Assembly (NCBI GenBank): GCA_937902805.1
Contig: CALEMB010000153.1
Location: 1 to 27,337, forward strand
Length of the DNA: 27,337 nucleotides
Reading direction: 5' to 3'
Source of the DNA: an uncultured Bacteroidales bacterium
GTDB taxonomy: Bacteria > Bacteroidota > Bacteroidia > Bacteroidales > F082
Positions 22,689 to 27,337 of the stretch are shown one piece after another (position 1 is the stretch's first letter; every line of letters starts with the position of its first letter). Both the position numbers and the translations under genes were made by a program. The notes under the pieces are model-generated. The model was not told where the DNA came from and searched no databases. It saw only the letters and a program-made list of their open reading frames with translations.

Positions 22689-23276
22689 TTACGCATTATT
22701 CTTTTCCTGTCTTGCCTTTAAGTAACACGCCCTGCACAACGGCTCGTAACTCTCCGTTTCACCTAACACAACCAATTTGTCGCCGGCAATGGTGCGGTGC
22801 GAATACTGTGCTGGGCTGCCGCAGCGCACGCAGATGGCGTGTACCTTGGTGACATCCTCCGCAATGGCCATCAGTTTGGGCATAGGGCCGAAGGGATTGC
22901 CCATGAAGTCCATGTCCAAGCCCGCAATAATGACACGCACGCCTTGGTTGGCGAGTTGTTGGCACACGTTGGGCAGCTCATCGTCAAGGAATTGTGCTTC
23001 GTCGATGCCAATGACATCCACGTCGGAGGCATAGAAAAGAATCTCGTTGGCACTCTCCACGGGGATGGAATGCAAGGCCGTGGCGTTGTGCGAAACGACA
23101 TCCTCCTCGCTATAGCGCGTGTCGACACCAGGTTTGAAGATTTCCACCTTCAGCTTGGCGATTTTGGCGCGCTTCAAACGACGAATCAGCTCTTCCGTCT
23201 TACCCGAAAACATTGAGCCGCAGATGACTTCGATCCAACCTTGTGATTTATTATGAGAATCTTTTTCGAGGAACAT
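22689..23276 (-). CDS. tdk: Thymidine kinase (TK1 type)
   Basis: Phosphorylates thymidine with ATP in pyrimidine salvage. At 195 aa its length is normal. Walker A is GSMFSGKT (residues 20-27), the catalytic Glu93 lies in GIDEAQFLDD, and LDMDFMGNPFGP is the substrate-proximal lasso region. The zinc site is Cys149, Cys152, Cys181 and Cys184 (CVRC and CRAC). It converges with the glycosylphosphotransferase gene, 27 bases apart. Upstream of the start there is no clean TAnnTTTG box. Together with the dNK and uridine kinase genes it gives three separate nucleoside-salvage kinases in the window. Confidence 0.96.
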   Translation of the reverse strand: MFLEKDSHNKSQGWIEVICGSMFSGKTEELIRRLKRAKIAKLKVEIFKPGVDTRYSEEDVVSHNATALHSIPVESANEILFYASDVDVIGIDEAQFLDDELPNVCQQLANQGVRVIIAGLDMDFMGNPFGPMPKLMAIAEDVTKVHAICVRCGSPAQYSHRTIAGDKLVVLGETESYEPLCRACYLKARQEKNNA

Positions 23277-23322
23277 GGCGATTGTGTTGGGAATATTTGT
23301 AATTTAGCACCCTAATTGTGTT

Positions 23323-23346
23323 GTAGAGACGCAATGATTGCGTCTC
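23323..23346. repeat. GTAGAGACG palindrome, intergenic copy
   Basis: GTAGAGACGC opens the element; GAGACGCAAT (23326-23335) pairs with ATTGCGTCTC (23337-23346). It lies between the divergent tdk and 23369 genes, where it could affect either promoter, and shares its nine-base stem with the copy at 14233-14254. Confidence 0.8.
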
Positions 23347-23368
23347 CAAAAATAAAGATAATATCTAT

Positions 23369-24505
23369 ATGAACGACAGATTTGAGAGCCAAAAAGAACA
23401 ACTGGTTTCTATTAAGCACGAAATCAGTCTGTTATATCAACAAATCAACTACCTGATAAGAAACGAAAAACCCATTGAGCTGCTCGATTTGGATGTGCTG
23501 ATGAACCGCACGCACAGCCTTTATAGCCAGCTTTGTGCCATCAATTTGGGCGAAGGAGTCGATGACGAAGACCTGCCTTTCGACGCGGAAGACCTCTCGG
23601 GACTCTTTGGAGGCATTGAAATAGAAGAAGAACCAGCACCCGAAGAAGAGGAACCTGCTGCCCCAGAGCCTGAACAAGAGATTGAGCCTGAACCTGAGCC
23701 AGAAGTTGAAACAGAGCCTGTTATAGTGCCAAAATCAGAACCGGAACCAGAACCAGAACTTGAACCAGAGCCAGAGGTTCAAACCCAACCAGGGTTCGAA
23801 CCCGTTCAGGAGCAACCTGTTGTTGAGGAACAGCAAGCGGAGCTGTTCACTCCCGTGCAGGAGCCGGAGCCTGTCGTGGAGCCAGAAGAAGAGAAACCTT
23901 CGGGCGATGAATTTGGCTTCCTTTTCCGCTTTGAGGACATCCCTGAAAAGGAAGAGCAACCTGCCGAGGATATGTCTTTTGTCTCCCCAGAAGGCAAGGT
24001 GGTGCATGTGATGGAGGAAATCCCAGAGGAGGAAATCCCCGAACGCGACCGTGTGCATGGCGACGACTTGGTGAAAGACAATCCACTTGTGATGCCGCGC
24101 ATGGATGAGGAAAGGATGGCAGAGCGTGTGGAAATCGAACGGCAGTCGTCGGAAGTCATGCCCGGTGTTTTCGGAGATGACGATGCCGAATTTGAGTTGT
24201 CGACACCTGAGACTTTGGGCGAAAAGATGATGGGTGAGGACCGTTCGCTGGCCGCCAAATTGCAGCAAAACCCCGTACAAGACCTGAAAGCAGCCATTGG
24301 AATTAACGATAAGTTCTTGTTCGTCAACGAGTTGTTCGGAGGAAGCATGGAGAAATACAACAAGTCCATCGAAAACCTCAACGACTTGAAGACCTTGAAT
24401 GGCGCGATGATTTATCTCAACGAGTTGAAGATTGAGTTGCAGTGGAACAGCAGCAACGAGGCCTATCAGAAACTCAAGGATTTGGTGTCGCATAAGTTTG
24501 CATAA
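23369..24505 (+). CDS. Pro/Glu-rich protein of unknown function
   Basis: A 378-aa very acidic soluble protein with three parts. Residues 1-70 form a coiled-coil-like helix (QKEQLVSIKHEISLLYQQINYLI). Residues ~88-180 are a low-complexity EPEPEPE/EPVV tract that is intrinsically disordered. The C-terminal ~90 residues (LKAAIGINDKFLFVNELFGGSMEKYNKSIENLNDL...AYQKLKDLVSHKF) are a compact helical domain I have seen as conserved in Bacteroidota hypothetical proteins. There is no signal peptide or membrane segment. The acidic linker resembles that of the HU/SPOR protein at 6068-7210. It sits seven bases before rsmI on the same strand. Role unknown; a scaffold or partner protein is plausible. Confidence 0.75.
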   Translation: MNDRFESQKEQLVSIKHEISLLYQQINYLIRNEKPIELLDLDVLMNRTHSLYSQLCAINLGEGVDDEDLPFDAEDLSGLFGGIEIEEEPAPEEEEPAAPEPEQEIEPEPEPEVETEPVIVPKSEPEPEPELEPEPEVQTQPGFEPVQEQPVVEEQQAELFTPVQEPEPVVEPEEEKPSGDEFGFLFRFEDIPEKEEQPAEDMSFVSPEGKVVHVMEEIPEEEIPERDRVHGDDLVKDNPLVMPRMDEERMAERVEIERQSSEVMPGVFGDDDAEFELSTPETLGEKMMGEDRSLAAKLQQNPVQDLKAAIGINDKFLFVNELFGGSMEKYNKSIENLNDLKTLNGAMIYLNELKIELQWNSSNEAYQKLKDLVSHKFA

Positions 24506-24512
24506 AGAAGAC

Positions 24513-25223
24513 ATGTCGAAACTCTATCTCGTTCCCACGCCCATCGGCAACCTGGAGGACATTACCTTGCGTGCCATCCGCATCCTGAAGGAGGTGGACG
24601 GCATTCTTGCTGAGGACACGCGCACATCAGGTAACCTGCTTCGTCATTTGGAGATCAGCAAGCCGATGACGGCCTTCCACATCCGTAACGAGCATCAGGT
24701 GGTGGAACGCATCGCTGACCGCATCGAGGCAGGGGAGACCCTCGCCTTGGTCACCGATGCCGGTACGCCTGCCATCTCCGACCCAGGGTTTTTGTTGGTG
24801 CGCGAGTGCGTGAAACGGGGCATCGAGGTGGAATGCCTGCCTGGCCCAACTGCGTTTGTGCCCGCTTTGGTCAACTCGGGACTGCCTGCCGAGAAGTTCA
24901 TTTTTGAGGGTTTCCTGCCGCACAAGAAAGGGCGTCAGACCAAACTGCAGGCCGTGGCGGACTATCCTTACACGACCATACTCTATGAGTCACCGTTCCG
25001 TTTGCTGAAGACTTTGCAACAGTTGGCAGAAGTCTGTGGCAACGAGCGAAAGGCATGTGTCTCCCGCGAGCTGACCAAAATCCACGAAGAGAATGCCCGT
25101 GGCACCTTGGCGGAGCTCATTGAGCATTTTTCCAAGAAAGAGATAAAGGGCGAAATCGTCATCATCCTAGAAGGTAGAGACGGTGCATGTGCCGTCTCAT
25201 CAGACGACGATTCCGAGGAATAA
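24513..25223 (+). CDS. rsmI: 16S rRNA (cytidine-1402-2'-O)-methyltransferase
   Basis: RsmI 2'-O-methylates C1402 in the decoding centre of 16S rRNA. The product is 236 aa, starting at ATG 24513 (MSKLYLVPTPIGNLEDITLR), not at the in-frame ATG at 24432, which lies inside the upstream gene. Tetrapyrrole-methylase-fold motifs are clear: LVPTPIGNLEDITLRA, ILAEDTRTS, LVTDAGTPAISDPGF, GPTAFVPALVNSGLP and KKEIKGEIVIILEGR. Longer homologues such as the E. coli protein carry an extra C-terminal domain that is absent here. After EGR the tail (DGACAVSSDDDSEE) is coded largely by a GAGACGG palindrome, an apparent insertion at the 3' end. Confidence 0.95.
   Translation: MSKLYLVPTPIGNLEDITLRAIRILKEVDGILAEDTRTSGNLLRHLEISKPMTAFHIRNEHQVVERIADRIEAGETLALVTDAGTPAISDPGFLLVRECVKRGIEVECLPGPTAFVPALVNSGLPAEKFIFEGFLPHKKGRQTKLQAVADYPYTTILYESPFRLLKTLQQLAEVCGNERKACVSRELTKIHEENARGTLAELIEHFSKKEIKGEIVIILEGRDGACAVSSDDDSEE
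25174..25198. repeat. GTAGAGACG palindrome, copy at the 3' end of rsmI
   Basis: GTAGAGACGG (25174-25183) opens the repeat; GAGACGG (25177-25183) pairs with CCGTCTC (25192-25198) around TGCATGTG, which can extend the stem with wobble pairs. It encodes the E-G-R-D-G-A-C-A-V tail of RsmI and lies 29 bases before the next copy. Confidence 0.7.
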
Positions 25224-25227
25224 AATG

Positions 25228-25255
25228 GTAGAGACGTGCCATGTCGCGTCTCTAC
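25228..25255. repeat. GTAGAGACG palindrome, intergenic copy after rsmI
   Basis: GTAGAGACG (25228-25236) and CGTCTCTAC (25247-25255) are perfect inverted arms around a 10-base loop. It lies five bases after the rsmI stop, between rsmI and a convergent gene, where it could act as an RNA end hairpin, though no T run follows. Confidence 0.8.
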
Positions 25256-25283
25256 ACATTATATTCCATATTGTTTTTGCAAA

Positions 25284-25952
25284 TCAGAACGCGAACGACA
25301 GCCTCGTGTAATAATCCATAATCACGTCTTTGCGTCCGCCTTTGAGGCCCATGGACCTATCGAAAACGTCGATGACAGAGACGCCGCAGCTGAGGTAGAC
25401 CTTGTAAATCTTGAGGCCTACGCCACCGCCTGTGTATAAGCCCGTCGCGATGTATTGGTGCTCGCCGTTGGGGTCGAGGCAGGTCACATGGCCGGCGGGA
25501 ATCGAAAAGCCAACGCGCCCTTCGACAAAGGGGCTGACGGGAACATAGGGAACTGCAAATTTCAGGCTGGCATAAACGGGCACTGCGTGGATATAGGTCT
25601 CCTGCATATACTCGAACAGGCGGCAGTGTTGGCCGTAGCTCGAATAAAACTCGGCACCCAATCCGATGCTGGTGGCGTACCCGAGTTGGTACTCGGCCAT
25701 GCCGCCCACGCTAAAGTGGTAAGGGAAACCATGCCTAAAGATAGCCCACCAATCCCTCATGCCTATGTCGCCGATAACATGAAACCGGAACTCGCCTCTT
25801 GGACTGTAAGCATAGGGCACGTCTCGAGGCTCGGGTCTCACGATGGTCCGCCTGTGGGGATGGCGATAGCGGGGATGCGGGGGACGCATTTGTGCCTCGA
25901 CCGTCATCGACAGTACGAAGAGGAGGCTTAAAGCGAGCATGAGTTTTTTCAT
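25284..25952 (-). CDS. Exported protein, likely outer-membrane beta barrel
   Basis: A 222-aa protein starting at ATG 25952 (MKKLMLALSLLFVLSMTVEA), a clear signal peptide; an ATG four codons earlier is less convincing. A His/Arg/Pro-rich spacer (HPRYRHPHRRTIVRPEPRD) follows, then alternating beta strands (GEFRFHVIGDIGM, FHFSVGGMAEYQLGYATSIGLGAEFYSSYG, AVPVYASLKFAVP, VSPFVEGRVGFSIPAGH, GLYTGGGVGLKIYKVYLSCGVSV) ending in RLSFAF, an aromatic C-terminal residue as in outer-membrane barrels. It resembles the small outer-membrane proteins of Bacteroidota generally; no named family is recognised. It follows an FMN-binding lipoprotein gene on the same strand by 56 bases and may share its transcript. 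Confidence 0.72.
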   Translation of the reverse strand: MKKLMLALSLLFVLSMTVEAQMRPPHPRYRHPHRRTIVRPEPRDVPYAYSPRGEFRFHVIGDIGMRDWWAIFRHGFPYHFSVGGMAEYQLGYATSIGLGAEFYSSYGQHCRLFEYMQETYIHAVPVYASLKFAVPYVPVSPFVEGRVGFSIPAGHVTCLDPNGEHQYIATGLYTGGGVGLKIYKVYLSCGVSVIDVFDRSMGLKGGRKDVIMDYYTRLSFAF

Positions 25953-26008
25953 AGTCGATATCATTTTGATGCGGGCCTATGAAATACAAAAACCGTACCA
26001 ATCGCAAA

Positions 26009-26503
26009 TTACTTCTTCAGTTGCCTTTGGTAAGCTTTCAGCCGCGCGACAAGACTGTTTTTCACACCATTTGAAGTATAGGTGGCGCCACTGACGGCGT
26101 CCACGTCCTTGCCCAAGGCTTCGTCGACGGTGAGGCCGTTCCAAGCGTCATAAAGCCCGCCTTCCACGACGCGTTGCGCAAAACGTGGTGTCTCTTGGTT
26201 CTCCAACAAGGCCACTTCTTTGATGCGTCCTTCGGCATCCAAGGCTATTAATAAAGGTGTAGGGCCATTGAATCCTTTCACACCGTCGGAATAGGGCGAC
26301 GAGAACAAAACCGTGCCTAATTTGTTGCCTTTCGTGTCTCTGACTTCATAATATGCCGTGTCGATGGCTTTGGTTTTGGCGGCATCGCCGAAATAGGGTT
26401 TCACCTCCGCTACGGGGAGTTCGGGTAATTTAGGGCCACAGCTGCACAAGGCCACTACGCCGGCGGCCATCAGCGAGCCCAAAGCTTTTCTAATGACGTT
26501 CAT
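26009..26503 (-). CDS. FMN-binding lipoprotein with flavinylation motif
   Basis: A 164-aa lipoprotein starting at ATG 26503, with a lipobox ending at Cys22 (LCSC). The start is placed downstream of the promoter at 26530-26560, excluding an ATG at 26578. The mature part is a single FMN-bind domain of the RnfG/NqrC type. It has the motif VDAVSGATYTSNGV, whose SGAT Thr (residue 141) is the usual site where ApbE joins FMN through a phosphoester. The domain core GFNGPTPLLIALDAEGRIKEVALLENQETPRF fits the family. It would be an extracytoplasmic electron carrier. No Rnf, Nqr or apbE gene is in the window, so its electron donor is unknown. Confidence 0.88.
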   Translation of the reverse strand: MNVIRKALGSLMAAGVVALCSCGPKLPELPVAEVKPYFGDAAKTKAIDTAYYEVRDTKGNKLGTVLFSSPYSDGVKGFNGPTPLLIALDAEGRIKEVALLENQETPRFAQRVVEGGLYDAWNGLTVDEALGKDVDAVSGATYTSNGVKNSLVARLKAYQRQLKK

Positions 26504-26529
26504 TATTGCTTGATTTTTTAAATTTTGTG

Positions 26530-26560
26530 CAAAATTAGTCAAAACCTTCCAACAATTCAA
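26530..26560 (-). promoter_or_regulatory. Promoter of the FMN-binding lipoprotein gene
   Basis: On the minus strand, TAATTTTG (26530-26537) followed by CAC fits -7, and a TTG at 26558-26560, spaced 20 bases, fits -33. The -33 lies inside the AACAATTC tandem repeat. Confidence 0.65.
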
Positions 26561-26581
26561 CAATTCAACAATCAACAATTC
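26551..26581. repeat. AACAATTC short tandem repeat
   Basis: Four consecutive units: AACAATTC at 26551-26558, 26559-26566, a 7-base copy at 26567-26573, and 26574-26581. They occupy the space between the divergent lipoprotein and udk promoters. On the minus strand they read GAATTGTT and supply TTG triplets at 8-base steps. Confidence 0.85.
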
Positions 26582-26592
26582 AACAAAAACAC

Positions 26593-26600
26593 TATCTTTG
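26593..26600 (+). promoter_or_regulatory. -7 box of udk
   Basis: TATCTTTG followed by TGCC matches TAnnTTTG and lies 20 bases before the udk ATG at 26621. No TTG is seen at the -33 distance. It excludes an upstream ATG at 26525 in the same frame. Confidence 0.65.
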
Positions 26601-26620
26601 TGCCATTAAAACTCAAGATT

Positions 26621-27229
26621 ATGCTAGTCATCGGTATCGCAGGCGGCTCGGGTTCAGGGAAGACCACCGTCGTCAAGGAACTGGTCAGGCAACTGCCAGA
26701 AAACTCAGTATCAGTTATTTCACAAGACGCTTATTACTACGACAACGGCGACAAGACGCCAGAGGAGAAGAAGCAAATCAACTTCGACCATCCTGATGCC
26801 ATTGAGTGGGAGCTGCTCATCGACCACATCGACCGTCTGAAGAATGGTGAGACCATCCCCATGCCGATTTATACCTATGTCACCTGTGCCCGTTCGAAGG
26901 AAGTCATTTATGTGCATCCCACGGAGGTCATCATTGTGGAAGGCATCATGGTGCTGACCCAAGAGGATCTTCGTAAGCGCATGGACATCAAGGTGTTTGT
27001 GGATACTGACGGCGACGAGCGCCTGATGCGCATCATCCGCCGCGACATCGCTGAGCGTGGCCGCACTTGGGAGGATGTGCTACGCCATTACCAGACTTTC
27101 GTCAAGCCCATGCACCAGCAGTTCATCGAACCCACCAAGCGCACCGCTGATATTATCCTGCCGCGTGGCTCCAGTCCCGTGGTGGTGGATATCCTTGCCT
27201 CAAGGATTAGGATGCATTTGGGGAAGTAA
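26621..27229 (+). CDS. udk: Uridine/cytidine kinase
   Basis: Phosphorylates uridine and cytidine to UMP and CMP in pyrimidine salvage. The product is 202 aa, starting at ATG 26621 (MLVIGIAGGSGSGKTTVV); an upstream in-frame ATG at 26525 lies before the promoter. Walker A is GGSGSGKT (residues 8-15). VISQDAYYYD, INFDHPDAIEWELL, the YVTCARSKEVIYVHPTEVIIVEGIMVL segment and FVDTDGDERLMRIIRRDIAERGR are the family pattern with the conserved Asp, Arg and lid residues. A strong bidirectional terminator follows seven bases after the stop. Confidence 0.96.
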   Translation: MLVIGIAGGSGSGKTTVVKELVRQLPENSVSVISQDAYYYDNGDKTPEEKKQINFDHPDAIEWELLIDHIDRLKNGETIPMPIYTYVTCARSKEVIYVHPTEVIIVEGIMVLTQEDLRKRMDIKVFVDTDGDERLMRIIRRDIAERGRTWEDVLRHYQTFVKPMHQQFIEPTKRTADIILPRGSSPVVVDILASRIRMHLGK

Positions 27230-27235
27230 ATATAG

Positions 27236-27264
27236 AAAAAGCCGAGCATGCTCGGCTTTTTTTT
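27236..27264. terminator. Bidirectional terminator between udk and tRNA-Gln
   Basis: GCCGAGCATGCTCGGC (27241-27256) is a perfect palindrome, with AAAAA before it and eight T after it. This gives an intrinsic terminator for udk on the plus strand and for the tRNA on the minus strand (TTTTT). Confidence 0.9.
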
Positions 27265-27265
27265 G

Positions 27266-27337
27266 TTGCCCAACCAGGGTTCGAACCTGTACTTTACTTA
27301 TCCAGAGTCAGTCGTGTTGCCAATTACACCATTGGGC
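27266..27337 (-). tRNA. tRNA-Gln (anticodon CTG), one base short at the edge
   Basis: Read leftward, the acceptor strands (T)GCCCAA and TTGGGCA pair, with only T1 outside the window, and A73 follows. The D arm GTGTAATTGGCAACAC and T loop TTCGAAC are canonical. The anticodon loop is CTCTGGA, so the anticodon is CTG (Gln); a weak first T-A pair is typical of tRNA-Gln. No CCA is encoded. There are two G-A oppositions, one in the anticodon stem (ACTGA/TAAGT) and one closing the T stem (ACAGG/CCTGG), so it may be slightly degenerate or be edited or tolerated. Confidence 0.85.

Noticed and set aside
23735..24514. Long minus-strand ORFs opposite the Pro/Glu-rich gene
   Set aside because: Low-complexity coding DNA (GAA/CCA repeats) produces open Phe/Leu/Trp-rich antisense frames; no start signals or promoter.
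26525..26620. Earlier start for udk
   Set aside because: It lies upstream of the -7 box at 26593-26600 and within the tandem repeat; ATG 26621 gives the canonical N-terminus.
1..27337. CRISPR array, prophage or transposase gene
   Set aside because: No regularly spaced direct repeats, no phage structural or integrase motifs and no transposase motifs were found; the repeats seen are short palindromes.

Overview
The window looks like chromosome from a member of the Bacteroidota, most likely order Bacteroidales. The evidence is: repeated TAnnTTTG -7 promoter boxes with almost no Shine-Dalgarno sequences; a type IX secretion (T9SS) C-terminal sorting domain; surface-lipoprotein leaders (Cys followed by QKDEND); BspA-like leucine-rich lipoproteins; an HU-fold/SPOR fusion; and a Tgt lacking the zinc cysteines. 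The T9SS signal argues against Bacteroides sensu stricto. No genus can be named from sequence alone. I see no prophage, insertion sequence, CRISPR array or plasmid backbone.

Layout. 1-2064: divergent promoters around an orphan terminator-like hairpin, a 50-codon ORF overlapping a ~160-aa protein (possibly DUF6169), and a convergent membrane glycosyltransferase. 2065-2316: a nested inverted-repeat element in front of tgt. 2317-8880: a housekeeping run of tgt, LptF/G-type permease, deoxynucleoside kinase, kdsB, HU/SPOR membrane protein, PlsC-like acyltransferase and trmB. 8913-9487: a ParE-type toxin-antitoxin pair, followed by a HerA-like ATPase (DUF853/YjgR). 11064-14412: accessory surface region with two paralogous BspA-like lipoproteins, one frameshifted small gene and a T9SS-secreted repeat protein. 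14652-18453: co-directional block of ECF sigma factor, four-helix membrane protein (anti-sigma candidate), Tiki/ChaN/EreA-like secreted protein, and a secreted protein with a carboxypeptidase-regulatory-like domain. 18465-23276: pcm, Gfo/Idh/MocA oxidoreductase, lipoprotein, polyprenyl-phosphate sugar transferase, tdk. 23369-27337: Pro/Glu-rich protein, rsmI, outer-membrane-type protein, FMN-binding lipoprotein, udk and a tRNA-Gln(CTG) cut at the window edge.

How the genes relate. Envelope building recurs: KdsB activates Kdo for LPS, the LptF/G protein exports LPS, the acyltransferase and glycosyltransferase modify lipids or sugars, and the polyprenyl glycosylphosphotransferase starts capsule or exopolysaccharide. 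Nucleoside salvage is represented three times (dNK, Tdk, Udk) and RNA modification three times (Tgt, TrmB, RsmI).

The most interesting non-gene signal is a family of short palindromes built on GTAGAGACG. Four copies are present: two between genes, one inside the sorting domain of the T9SS protein and one in the 3' end of rsmI. The two coding copies appear to have been absorbed in frame. The sigma-factor block at 14652-18453 is the best candidate for an undescribed functional unit.
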